From JAOAPY01 sp041492185 (GTDB lineage: Bacteria; Acidobacteriota; Blastocatellia; Pyrinomonadales; Pyrinomonadaceae): a DNA stretch of 64,000 nt. Positions 25,637 to 33,663 of this stretch are shown piece after piece (the stretch's first letter is position 1; the number at the start of each line of letters is the position of its first letter). The notes below the pieces were generated by a model. That model saw nothing but the letters and a program-made list of their open reading frames with translations, had not been told where the DNA came from and did not search any database. A program made the position numbers and the translations under genes. The stretch lies in assembly GCA_041492185.1 (NCBI GenBank), contig JBGPWL010000004.1, positions 1 through 64,000 on the forward strand, in the 5' to 3' direction.

Positions 25637-26926
25637 CTATTGGTCATCGTGATCGGCCTTCGCAACTGTTTCTATTTTGAAAGGCTCGCGCAGTCCCCGC
25701 TCCGCGAGATCGTGCGCGTCGTAAACGTCTGTTCGGGAAAGCACTGCGCGATACTCCGCCAGCGCTTCGTTGCGCCTGCCGGCAACATCAAGGGCGTGCG
25801 CCGCGTAAAGGTGGGCCATCGTGATCAATCCCTGATCGGCTCCGGAAACCGTCGTGGTCGCGAGAAATTCTTTCGACGCCCGTTCCGCTTGGCCGGCCGT
25901 CAACAACGCCTCGCCATACTTGAAATGGATCAGATCGAGAGCGCGCGCCGCAGTGTCTCGCACGTTGCGATCGTGCAGCAGTTCATCGAAAGCTGCGAAA
26001 GCTTCGCGCTCCGCGTTTGTCACGGCGGCAATGTGGTTCGCTTTGCGTTCGAACGCGGCCTGAGTTACCAATGCGTCCGCGGCTTCGAGTCTGAAGAGAT
26101 AATTGCGCGGATACTTAGCCGCCAGCTCGCGCGCGAACGCGAGCGCATCGGCAAATCGTTTCTCGCGCGTGTACAAAACGATCAGCAGAGTTTTCGCATC
26201 GTCGCGCACCCAACGTCCTTCCTTTGTGACGCGCTCGATAGTTGCCAATCCGCGTTTCTTCGAACCGCGCGCGCCGGTGATTCCCGCCAACACTTTGATC
26301 GGCAAGGGCAGCGATCCCAGGACGTAATCGTAAAGCCCCATCGTGATCTCGGCATCATGAAAACCTGGATCGAGCTTGAGGACGTCACGATGACGATCGA
26401 CTGCTTCCGAACCATCGCGCAGCGCGGCAAAGTGCCGGCGCTCAACTGCTTCTTCAAACGATGCTTTCAGCCCCGCAGTAGCGCCAAGAAAGTAAAGCGC
26501 TTCAACGTCTCTTGGATTCTGTTTCAAACGCGCTTCAGCGAGCCGCTTGGCCTCGCGAGTCCACGTCTTAAATTGCATGACAACTTTTGGATCGGCCTTG
26601 TCTTCATTTTGCGAATAAAAAGATTCTGAACTGTAAAGCGAAGACTGAAGCCGGCGCGTTTCGTAAAGCGTTTCGATCCAGAGGCTGGCGGCCAGAAATT
26701 GCGGGCCCGCCGGATGATCGGGAAACAGCCGGGCGACCTCGTGAAAGTCTTTGCGCGCTCGTTCGTAGTCAAGATTGAAGAGCGCTTCAAAGCCATCGGT
26801 GCGCAAAGTCTCGAGCCGCGCACGGTCAGAATCGTTAAGCGAGGCCGAAGCCACCTGCTGCGCGAATGTTGGAACAACCGACAGCAAAATGAAGATAACG
26901 ATCGAGAGTCCGGTATTACGTTTCAT
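25637..26926 (-). CDS. Secreted TPR-like protein of unknown function
   Basis: About 429 residues. A signal peptide (MKRNTGLSIVIFILLSVVPTFAQQ) begins at the ATG at 26926, which has GAGAAAG five bases upstream. Two further in-frame ATGs (26938, 26980) lie upstream, the last inside the preceding gene. The rest is helical with TPR-like pairs: FEALFNLDYERARKDFHEVA, DVEALYFLGATAGLKASFEE, and HLYAAHALDVAGRRNEALAE near the end. It likely works as a protein-protein scaffold in the periplasm. It is the last gene of a minus-strand run starting at thrC. Confidence 0.8.
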   Translation of the reverse strand: MKRNTGLSIVIFILLSVVPTFAQQVASASLNDSDRARLETLRTDGFEALFNLDYERARKDFHEVARLFPDHPAGPQFLAASLWIETLYETRRLQSSLYSSESFYSQNEDKADPKVVMQFKTWTREAKRLAEARLKQNPRDVEALYFLGATAGLKASFEEAVERRHFAALRDGSEAVDRHRDVLKLDPGFHDAEITMGLYDYVLGSLPLPIKVLAGITGARGSKKRGLATIERVTKEGRWVRDDAKTLLIVLYTREKRFADALAFARELAAKYPRNYLFRLEAADALVTQAAFERKANHIAAVTNAEREAFAAFDELLHDRNVRDTAARALDLIHFKYGEALLTAGQAERASKEFLATTTVSGADQGLITMAHLYAAHALDVAGRRNEALAEYRAVLSRTDVYDAHDLAERGLREPFKIETVAKADHDDQ

Positions 26927-26957
26927 AGTCTTTCTCATATCTTCTTGAATCGCTTTG

Positions 26958-28121
26958 CTACTCACGTTTTTTCTTTTCATCTGATGGTTCCGGTTTCGGC
27001 GCGGCTTCGGCGCGCACCTTAGTTAATTTCTCGATCACTCGGCTGGCCATCTTTCCGGCGCCCAGATTTCCGTCCCAGATGATTACGTTGCCGGTCGCCA
27101 CGATCAGGCCGGTACGTTGGTGCGCCAGCGAAAACGTAAATTTCCAGGTGAGCGGTACGTGGTCGAGCGTCAAGACGAGGTCAGCCACGCGCTGGTCATC
27201 GACAAACACAAGTCCCCATTGCTCCATCTCCGCTCGTTTCTTCAGCGCGTTGACCAGGTGTTGGGGTTGGAAGAAATCGGTCTCGCTCGCGATGTAAATG
27301 GTTTTGGAAGCGAGTAACACATCTACGGGTCGAGACGGTTTGACCACCACCGAGCCTGGGCCTCTTGCTTCCAGCGGCAAGACCGGACGTTGCGGCACCA
27401 GCACCGAGTTTTGGGGAATGGGGAAAGGCGTGGTGGAAGCCTTGGCCATTGGCGAATCCGGCGCCGACTGCACGCCAACAGTGCGAATGAGTCCGAGCAC
27501 GCCGCTCAATGGCACCGCGTAGCTTTGATTTTGTGCCTGCGGCGTTGCGGCCAGCACTCCCAGCGCGCGACCCTTTTCATCAAGCAGCAGCCCGCCGATG
27601 GCGCCCGGTGTTACGGGAATCGTAAACTTCAATACGCGATAACCGTTGCCTGCTCCAGCGATTTCATCAGCCAGAGAGACTGAAGTCAGAACGCCGGCTG
27701 CACTTTCTGTTTCGCCAGTCGTGATTGCGACCACAAATACACGAGCACCGACCATCGCTTCTTCAACCGCCGCGCCGGGGATCGGAGTCGACACCGCAAC
27801 GGCAGTGCGCAAGAGGGCGAGGTTGCGCCGCTCGTCAGTCGCGACCAGCTCAGCTCGATCGAATATCTCGCCGTTGCGCAGTTTGATTTGGATCCCACGC
27901 GCACCTTTAACCAGATGGTACGCCGTCAGGATCAAACCATCACTGCGCACAATCACTCCCGAGCCAACCGTGCGCGCCTGGCCATCGTCTTCCACGACAA
28001 TCGTCACGATGGAATCAAGAATGCTGTCGCTGATCCGCGCCGGCGATTGAGCAGAAACGTTATGACCGTTTATGCTGATGACTATGACTATCGCGATCCA
28101 GATAGTAAATTTCATTGCCAT
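26958..28121 (-). CDS. Secreted trypsin-fold (HtrA-like) protein with degenerate catalytic triad
   Basis: 387 residues with a signal peptide (ending SINGHNVSAQ). Residues 35-215 have the S1C/HtrA layout: VGSGVIVRSDGLILTAYHLV with His69, DERRNLALLR where the catalytic Asp position is Asn100, and TPGAIGGLLLDEKG where GNSGG is replaced by G-A-I-G-G, so the catalytic serine is Ile175. Only the histidine remains; it should be inactive as a protease. A Pro-rich linker leads to a C-terminal domain (about 260-375, KTIYIASETDFF to GAGKMASRVIEKL) that I do not recognise. It is 11 bases downstream of a small membrane-protein gene, in the same operon. Confidence 0.88.
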   Translation of the reverse strand: MAMKFTIWIAIVIVISINGHNVSAQSPARISDSILDSIVTIVVEDDGQARTVGSGVIVRSDGLILTAYHLVKGARGIQIKLRNGEIFDRAELVATDERRNLALLRTAVAVSTPIPGAAVEEAMVGARVFVVAITTGETESAAGVLTSVSLADEIAGAGNGYRVLKFTIPVTPGAIGGLLLDEKGRALGVLAATPQAQNQSYAVPLSGVLGLIRTVGVQSAPDSPMAKASTTPFPIPQNSVLVPQRPVLPLEARGPGSVVVKPSRPVDVLLASKTIYIASETDFFQPQHLVNALKKRAEMEQWGLVFVDDQRVADLVLTLDHVPLTWKFTFSLAHQRTGLIVATGNVIIWDGNLGAGKMASRVIEKLTKVRAEAAPKPEPSDEKKKRE

Positions 28122-28132
28122 TCCCCGTTCCC

Positions 28133-28612
28133 TTATGGCGCAACGTAGATCTTCTTGCCTTTGAGCGGCAGAGCTGCGCCAAGCCCGATTCCACCGAGAG
28201 CGCCCAGTCCGCCAAAGAGGGCTTTGCCGATCCCAGGATCATCGCTGTAAGGATGTCTCGCGTCGCTTATCGCACCGATGCCGATGCCCACGCCCAGACC
28301 TATGGCAACACCCAGCGCGGTCATGAGCGCTCGCGATCGCCTCTTACGGACCTCAGCCACGTCCTCTCTACGCAACTCGAATGCTTGCCTGGCAACGCTC
28401 GATACCTTCACGAGCAGAATCAACGAATCGTTGTCCACGTGTCGGACATCGCCCAAGAATCTTTCTCCTTTTTTTGTGGAGACGATCACGGTGGAACCGA
28501 CTTTCAATCTCTGGACGTTGTTCCAATCAGAGAGATCGGTTTTTGCGAGAACGGTAAGAGGCATCAAAGCAACCATCAACAGAGCGGCGATTACGATGCG
28601 ACAAGATGACAT
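28133..28612 (-). CDS. Small exported Sm-like protein with C-terminal glycine-rich membrane segment (159 aa)
   Basis: A signal peptide (MSSCRIVIAALLMVALMPLTVLA) is followed by a beta-rich segment (VGSTVIVSTKKGERFLGDVRHV then DNDSLILLV) with the look of a small SH3/Sm-like barrel. A glycine-zipper helix follows (ALGVAIGLGVGIGIGAI, then ALFGGLGALGGIGLGAAL). It ends KGKKIYVAP. The neighbour upstream has the same plan. Function unknown; inner-membrane or periplasmic. Confidence 0.78.
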   Translation of the reverse strand: MSSCRIVIAALLMVALMPLTVLAKTDLSDWNNVQRLKVGSTVIVSTKKGERFLGDVRHVDNDSLILLVKVSSVARQAFELRREDVAEVRKRRSRALMTALGVAIGLGVGIGIGAISDARHPYSDDPGIGKALFGGLGALGGIGLGAALPLKGKKIYVAP

Positions 28613-28657
28613 TGGTGATTCCTCCTGTTAGTTTGTGGTTCAAGCTAAAACCAGGAA

Positions 28658-29047
28658 TTAATGCCCGCGCAGCGCGATCGCCAGCCAGACAACCAAGCCG
28701 ATGAAGATTCCAGCCGAGATCGCGGCCACGGCGCCAGTTGAAAGGTTATTGCCCTTGCATTGTTGGACTTGCGGATAAGCGACATCTCTCGAAGCGCCGC
28801 TCTTCTCATCAACAACAACGAAGTGATCTTCCCCGGCTTGCGCGACATAGCCTTTCAACTTTGTTCCATCGCGCAGCTTGACTTGAACGCGCGCCGCCGG
28901 GCCGGTCCCGAGTTTAAGAATCCCCGCTTTCACTTTTCCCGCGAATTGCTCTTCTTTGGTTGGCTTCGGAGTCGCGGTTGCGGCTGTGACGCAGACAAGA
29001 TTGATCACCAATGCCGCGAGTAGTGATGCCAAGACTTTTTTTGTCAT
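28658..29047 (-). CDS. Small exported Sm-like protein with C-terminal membrane helix (129 aa)
   Basis: A signal peptide (residues 1-25), then a barrel-like stretch RVQVKLRDGTKLKGYVAQAG followed by HFVVVDEKSG, which is the GxxLxGxV pattern of Sm-like folds. One C-terminal transmembrane helix (AAISAGIFIGLVVWLAIAL) completes it. The next gene has the same design, so these may be an old tandem duplication. It starts 17 bases after thrC ends. Function unknown. Confidence 0.78.
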   Translation of the reverse strand: MTKKVLASLLAALVINLVCVTAATATPKPTKEEQFAGKVKAGILKLGTGPAARVQVKLRDGTKLKGYVAQAGEDHFVVVDEKSGASRDVAYPQVQQCKGNNLSTGAVAAISAGIFIGLVVWLAIALRGH

Positions 29048-29063
29048 GATCCCTCCGTCAAGA

Positions 29064-30230
29064 CTAATTTGAAAAACTCTCTATGTACTTCACACCGCTT
29101 CCGGTATTGAAAAGCACGACACGCTCGTTGACTTTCACGGAACCGGCGGCCAGCAACTTTTTCAGCGCCGGCAGACATGCAGCACCTTCAGGTGCGCAGA
29201 AGATTCCTTCGGCCGCGCCAATCTCACGCGTGGCGGCAATCAACTCTTCATCGGTAACCGCGACTGCCGTTCCGCCTGAGGCACGTATCGCGTCAAGGAT
29301 CAGAAAGTCTCCGATCGCGCGCGGCACGCGCAGGCCCGAAGCTGTTGTGGCAGCATTGGGAAACTCGTCAGCGAAGCGCTTCCCTTCCTCAAACGCGCGC
29401 ACGATTGGGGCGCAGCCGGACGCCTGCACCGTCACCATCTTTGGCCGCTTTGATCCAATCCAGCCCATCTGTTCCATCTCGTCAAATGCTTTCCACATTC
29501 CAATCAACCCCGTGCCGCCGCCGGTTGGGTAAATGATTACGTCCGGCAATTCCCAATTCAGTTGTTCAGCCAGTTCGTAACCGAGCGTCTTTTTTCCTTC
29601 GACGCGATACGGCTCTTTCAAAGTCGAAACATCGAACCAGCCTTCAGCGTCTTTGCGTCGCGCGACTTCAGCGCCGCAATCGGTAATCAAGCCATCCATC
29701 AACGTCACGTGCGCGCCCGTCTGTTCACACTCGATCACATTCGCGCGCGGCGTGTCAGTTGGCATGAAGATGAAAGCTTCCATCCCAGCTCGCGCCGCAT
29801 AAGCCGCTAACGCTCCGGCGGCGTTTCCCGCGGACGGCACCGCAAGCTTCTGCGCTCCAAGCTCTTTCGCCATCGATACCGCCGCCGCCATACCGCGCGC
29901 CTTGAAACTTTGTGTTGGATTCTGCGATTCATCTTTTATGTAAAGCTCTCCGAAGCCCAACTGCTCGCCTAATCTTTTGGCGTGCAGTAGCGGCGTCCAA
30001 CCCTCACCGAGCGAAACAACGTTCGCGTCGTCCTCGACCGGCAGCACCTCGCGATACCGCCAGAGATCGCCTCGCCGCCCGGGCAATGATTCCTTTGTCA
30101 AACTGCGCGCCGCCTGCTCAAGGTCGTAACGCACCAACAATGGCTTCCCGCAATCTGAGCAGAGATTGTGCAACCTCCGTGCCTCGTGTTTCAGACCGCA
30201 CAGTGCGCATTCGAGATGTGTAACATTCAT
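29064..30230 (-). CDS. thrC: Threonine synthase
   Basis: Converts O-phosphohomoserine to threonine with PLP. 388 residues with an N-terminal zinc-ribbon-like CALCG...CSDCG (residues 9-12 and 24-27), as in the archaeal/plant-like class. The PLP-lysine motif is DESQNPTQSFKARG, and the phosphate-binding GGGTGL is at YPTGGGTGLIGMW. The gene starts a minus-strand run that continues into the two small Sm-like genes and the dead HtrA-like gene. Confidence 0.94.
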   Translation of the reverse strand: MNVTHLECALCGLKHEARRLHNLCSDCGKPLLVRYDLEQAARSLTKESLPGRRGDLWRYREVLPVEDDANVVSLGEGWTPLLHAKRLGEQLGFGELYIKDESQNPTQSFKARGMAAAVSMAKELGAQKLAVPSAGNAAGALAAYAARAGMEAFIFMPTDTPRANVIECEQTGAHVTLMDGLITDCGAEVARRKDAEGWFDVSTLKEPYRVEGKKTLGYELAEQLNWELPDVIIYPTGGGTGLIGMWKAFDEMEQMGWIGSKRPKMVTVQASGCAPIVRAFEEGKRFADEFPNAATTASGLRVPRAIGDFLILDAIRASGGTAVAVTDEELIAATREIGAAEGIFCAPEGAACLPALKKLLAAGSVKVNERVVLFNTGSGVKYIESFSN

Positions 30231-30611
30231 TGATTAATGCCCTCTTTCGAGAAATAGAAGAGCTTTGCAGCAAATGGACTGACGGCTGATCAAAAAATCG
30301 CTTAGTGTCAGGTGGAGTGATCATCCGGCAGCGTCTCGGAAAACGCAAAGGTTGACTCCGCGAGCAACAAGAGTCCTCCCGTATATGATCGAGAGGAAGG
30401 TTCGTCCACGCTTCCGGTGGTGTCTAATTTCACCTTTGCGCCTTACGACTTAACTTGGCGTCTTTGCGCGAAAACATTGCCTAAGAAGGTTGCAGTTTCA
30501 CGCAAAGGCGCAAAGGGATTACTCAAGCCGCAAAGAAGTTGAAACCAGGAACCCGTCACCGACACTTTTGCCTTTTCACTGCGATTCATTTAAGTTTGCC
30601 TTCTACTCTTT
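30231..30611. other. Intergenic region with TTTGCG-type repeats
   Basis: 381 bases between thrC and the Cof phosphatase gene (divergent). The right half (30431-30538) holds copies of a CTTTGCG-type repeat in both orientations: GGCGTCTTTGCGCGAAA at 30457-30473 and the reverse form ACGCAAAGGCGCAAAG at 30500-30515. The same family occurs at the right edge of the window. Apart from these I see no gene and no convincing promoter. Confidence 0.6.
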
Positions 30612-31481
30612 ATGCCAATTCGTTTACTCGCGCTGGATCTCGACGGGACGTTGCTTAATTCGCGCGGCGAACTAACAGAGCGAAATCGCGGCGCCATTGA
30701 TCAAGCACGCGAGCGCGGGGTGCGCGTTGCCGTTGTAACGGGACGACGCTTTCGGGATGCGAGACCACTTGCGCTTGAGTTGGGTTTGGATGTGCCGCTG
30801 ATTGCGCACAATGGTGCGTTGACAAAACATGCGCGCACGCTCGAGACAGTTGCCGTGCTGCCGTTGCCATTGCCCGCCGCGCAGCACGCGCTGCGCGTCG
30901 GACGTGAAGCGGGAGCGGACGCGCTGGTGAGCGACGATCACCAAGGACTGGGCGTACTCGTATACGATCATCTCAGCGGAAACAATCGCTCGCTGTTGCG
31001 TTATGTTGCGTGGGCGCGCCGCGTTCACGGCGAAGAAGGAAGCAATGCCGTGCGCGAAGTGCCATCGCTTGAAGCTTTTCTCGATCACGAACCGGTTCAT
31101 CTTGCTTTTTCCGGCGGCTGCACGGCGATGACCGCGCTAAGTAAGATTCTCGATCGAGAACTTGGCGCCAGCGTAAAGATTCTCAGCACGATGTATGCTA
31201 AAACAGACTTCGCGTTGCTCGACATCATTCATCCGGAGGCATCGAAAGGCGTCGGAGTCGCGGCTGTCGCGAAGGAACTCGGCGTGTCGAGAGAAGAAGT
31301 AATGGCCATCGGCGACAACTTTAACGATCTTGAGATGTTGCGTTATGCGGGCACGAGCGTCGTGATGAGCAATGCTGATCAGTCGCTGCGCGGACTCGAT
31401 GGCTTTCACCTAACGTCCTCGAATGACGAAGATGGCGTGGCCGTCGCAATCGAGAGATTCATTATGAATTCGACAAGATAA
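30612..31481 (+). CDS. Cof-type HAD hydrolase (sugar/cofactor phosphatase)
   Basis: 289 residues, HAD superfamily IIB. Motif I is LALDLDGTLLNS (nucleophile Asp9, acid Asp11). Motif II is the threonine in VVTGRR, and the C-terminal motif is GDNFNDLEML. The cap domain between is typical of Cof. Such enzymes remove phosphate from sugar phosphates or cofactor precursors; the substrate cannot be told here. Confidence 0.94.
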   Translation: MPIRLLALDLDGTLLNSRGELTERNRGAIDQARERGVRVAVVTGRRFRDARPLALELGLDVPLIAHNGALTKHARTLETVAVLPLPLPAAQHALRVGREAGADALVSDDHQGLGVLVYDHLSGNNRSLLRYVAWARRVHGEEGSNAVREVPSLEAFLDHEPVHLAFSGGCTAMTALSKILDRELGASVKILSTMYAKTDFALLDIIHPEASKGVGVAAVAKELGVSREEVMAIGDNFNDLEMLRYAGTSVVMSNADQSLRGLDGFHLTSSNDEDGVAVAIERFIMNSTR

Positions 31482-31484
31482 ATA

Positions 31485-31582
31485 TGGAGTGCGGTGGCAA
31501 GCGCAGCGCGACACCGCTTTGGGTGGCTTTCAACGCATAAAGGCAAAGCGCCGTCGCCGCTTCGCTCTGCCGGCGCACTCCA
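31485..31582. repeat. MITE-like inverted repeat, TGGAGTGCG family
   Basis: The outer ends TGGAGTGCG (31485) and its inverse (ending 31582) extend into about 40-nt imperfect arms, sharing GGCA and a terminal GCGCTTTG/CACCGCTTTG block. It fills the space between the Cof gene and the ribosome binding site of the cyclophilin gene, so it must contain or replace that gene's promoter region. Confidence 0.82.
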
Positions 31583-31597
31583 AAAAAAGGAGAAAAC

Positions 31598-32086
31598 ATG
31601 GCAAATCGCACTGCGGTAATTGAAACCAACAAAGGCACGATCCGTTTCGAGCTGCTCGAAGCAGACGCGCCGAAGACAACGGAAAACTTCATTACGCTCG
31701 CCGAGCGCGGCTATTACGACGGCATTATCTTCCATCGAGTCATCAGCGGCTTCATGATTCAGGGCGGCGATCCAACCGGAACGGGACGCGGCGGTGAATC
31801 TGCCTGGGGCGGGCGTTTCGATGACGAGATCGATCCATCAACACCGGTGTATCAGCGCGGTTACAAAGCCGGCACTGTGGCGATGGCCAACGCCGGACCA
31901 AACACCAACGGCTCGCAGTTTTTTATCATGCACGCCGATTACCCGTTGCCGCCAAGTTACACAATCTTTGGCCGCGTCACCGCTGGTCAGGACGCGGTTA
32001 ACGCGATCGCCACCACGGAGAAGGACCGCAACGACCGGCCCATCGCCGATGTGAAAATGGAGAAGGTGACGATCGAAAGTGCTTAA
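31598..32086 (+). CDS. ppiB: Cyclophilin-type peptidyl-prolyl cis-trans isomerase
   Basis: 162 residues, cytoplasmic (no signal). Catalyses proline isomerisation in folding proteins. Motifs: FHRVISGFMIQGGDPTGTG, AMANAGPNTNGSQFFI, and IFGRVTAGQD. The catalytic Arg in FHRV and the active-site block are intact. AGGAG 31588-31592 precedes the ATG. The gene converges on thiD. Confidence 0.95.
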   Translation: MANRTAVIETNKGTIRFELLEADAPKTTENFITLAERGYYDGIIFHRVISGFMIQGGDPTGTGRGGESAWGGRFDDEIDPSTPVYQRGYKAGTVAMANAGPNTNGSQFFIMHADYPLPPSYTIFGRVTAGQDAVNAIATTEKDRNDRPIADVKMEKVTIESA

Positions 32087-32101
32087 CTGTAGGACGAGCG
32101 T

Positions 32102-32908
32102 TTAGGGCTTCATCGTTGAGTGATTTCCCAACCGCGCAGCGATAGCTTCAGCAACAAATCCTTTTGCTTCGCGAACGGAATCTTCGAGACTCTTTCCTTT
32201 GCCAAGACACGCGGCAATGGCCGCTGAGAGTCTGCAGCCGGTGCCGCGCACGTCACCAACGTCCATCCACTCGCCACGAAACACTGTCACATGTCCCTCG
32301 TCATCGAGAATGTCGATGGCTCCTGCCTCCTGCCTCCTGCCTCCTGCCTCCTGCTCTTTCAAGTGTCCGCCTTTGATGAGTACGGCGCGCGCGCCCAACT
32401 CGCGAATCGCTTTGGCTGCTCGCCGCATACCTTCTTCGTCCGTGATGCGCAAGCCGGTAATCCGTTCTGCTTCGGGAATGTTTGGGGTAGCCAAACGTGC
32501 GAGCGGCATCAGTTCCTTGATTAACGCCGCCACCGCATCCTCTTCAATCAACTGATAACCCGAGGTCGAGCGAATCGGCGTGTCGACAACCGGCGCGGGC
32601 AGGTTTGTCTCGCGAAACAACCGCGCTACTGCGACAACAATCTCGCGCGTCGGCAGCATGCCGGTCTTGACGCAGGCAACGTCGTATTCTTCAACAAGTG
32701 GCAACACCTGCGCGCGCACTGTCTCGGCAGCCAGATGTTCCGCGCCGAACACGCCGGTGGTGTTTTGAAATGTCACTGACGTGATGGCGGCAATGGGAAA
32801 ACAATCGAGTGCGATAAAAGTGCGAATATCCGCGATGACCCCCGCGCCGCCGGATGGATCAAGACCAGCAATGGTCAAGGCGATTGGTTGTGGTCTTTCA
32901 GTCGGCAT
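32102..32908 (-). CDS. thiD: Hydroxymethylpyrimidine/phosphomethylpyrimidine kinase
   Basis: Phosphorylates HMP twice to make HMP-PP for thiamine. 268 residues. Motifs: IAGLDPSGGAGVIADI near the start, VVDTPIRSTSG, TPNIPEAERITG and the C-terminal GDVRGTGCRLSAAIAA anion hole and catalytic Asp. Residues about 184-198 (KEQEAGGRRQEAGAI) are encoded by a heptanucleotide tandem repeat, an insertion in the usual loop after the IKGGHL motif. The next gene is thiE on the same strand, but a repeat element sits between them. Confidence 0.94.
   Translation of the reverse strand: MPTERPQPIALTIAGLDPSGGAGVIADIRTFIALDCFPIAAITSVTFQNTTGVFGAEHLAAETVRAQVLPLVEEYDVACVKTGMLPTREIVVAVARLFRETNLPAPVVDTPIRSTSGYQLIEEDAVAALIKELMPLARLATPNIPEAERITGLRITDEEGMRRAAKAIRELGARAVLIKGGHLKEQEAGGRRQEAGAIDILDDEGHVTVFRGEWMDVGDVRGTGCRLSAAIAACLGKGKSLEDSVREAKGFVAEAIAARLGNHSTMKP
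32320..32355. repeat. Heptanucleotide tandem repeat inside thiD
   Basis: Five tandem copies of the 7-base unit TCCTGCC (32321-32355; GGCAGGA on the coding strand; the last copy is TCCTGCT). A gain or loss of one unit would shift the reading frame of thiD, since 7 is not a multiple of 3. Confidence 0.9.
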
Positions 32909-32931
32909 GACGCGTCATATTTGCGATGCGG

Positions 32932-33027
32932 GTCAGAACCGCCTGCGGTAGCGGGCGGTTGAACTCTAGTTATCTAGGGTTAATCAATATCTGAGATCAA
33001 CCGCCCGCTACCGCAGGCGGTTCTGAC
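32932..33027. repeat. Perfect 31-bp inverted repeat (GTCAGAACCGCC family, copy 1)
   Basis: Arms 32932-32962 and 32997-33027 are perfect inverted copies. Each begins or ends GTCAGAACCGCCTGCGGTAG. The right arm encodes the C-terminal part of thiE (VRTACGSGR), and the loop supplies the rest of the tail and the TAA stop. The same 31-bp arms recur at 44057-44150. Confidence 0.95.
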
Positions 33028-33663
33028 TTCCTGAACTATTTCTCGCAGAGTGGCGGCGTCATTGAGCAAACTGATCCCGGCAATGCCGCAGGCGCCCGCG
33101 CGAAGACAATCGCGAGCATTCTCAGCTGTGATGCCGCCCAGCGCAATCACTGGAAACGGCGCCAGTCCGCGCGCCACCTGCCCTAACTTCTCCAAACCCA
33201 GCGGCGCTCCATAAAGCTCCTTTGAAGCAGTTTCAAATACCGGACCAAGCACAGCAAAATCAGCGCCGCCTTCATACGCAGTGCGCGCTTCTTCGATTGA
33301 ATGCGTGGATACGCCAATCAGGAACTCTCCGCCAAAGGTCCGGCGCACGATGCGCGCTTCAAGCGAACCCGTCGTTAGATGAACGCCGTCAGCTCCGGCC
33401 CCGCGCGCAATGTCCGCGCGACCGTTGACCAGCAATCGAGTGGCGCTGTCGCGCGTAATCTCGGCCGATTTCTCCGCCAACTCAAAGAGCACGCGCGCCG
33501 AAAGATTTTTTTCGCGAAGTTGGATCAGGCTAATGCGAGCGTCAACCGCAGCCGCGACGAGTTTGATGAGGCGCGAGAAGTCTTCACTTGACGGCGTCGT
33601 TGTCGCTGTCGTCGCGCCGTTCGTGATCAGATACGTAATTGGTTTGAGCAGGTTGAGCGGCAT
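32980..33663 (-). CDS. thiE: Thiamine-phosphate synthase
   Basis: Joins HMP-PP and thiazole phosphate to thiamine monophosphate. 227 residues. Motifs: ITYLITN at the start, LIQLREKNLSAR (substrate loop), GVHLTTGSL, FAVLGPVFETASK, and the C-terminal GGITAENARDCLRAGACGIAGIS. The last ~14 residues after EIVQE are encoded by an inserted repeat element, so the native C-terminus is replaced. The 5' end overlaps the neighbouring small membrane-protein gene by 80 bases on the same strand. Confidence 0.94.
   Translation of the reverse strand: MPLNLLKPITYLITNGATTATTTPSSEDFSRLIKLVAAAVDARISLIQLREKNLSARVLFELAEKSAEITRDSATRLLVNGRADIARGAGADGVHLTTGSLEARIVRRTFGGEFLIGVSTHSIEEARTAYEGGADFAVLGPVFETASKELYGAPLGLEKLGQVARGLAPFPVIALGGITAENARDCLRAGACGIAGISLLNDAATLREIVQEVRTACGSGRLISDID

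Noticed and set aside
25640..26629. 329-residue plus-strand frame opposite the secreted TPR gene
   Set aside because: Shadow of a gene with a good signal peptide and RBS; no domain recognised.
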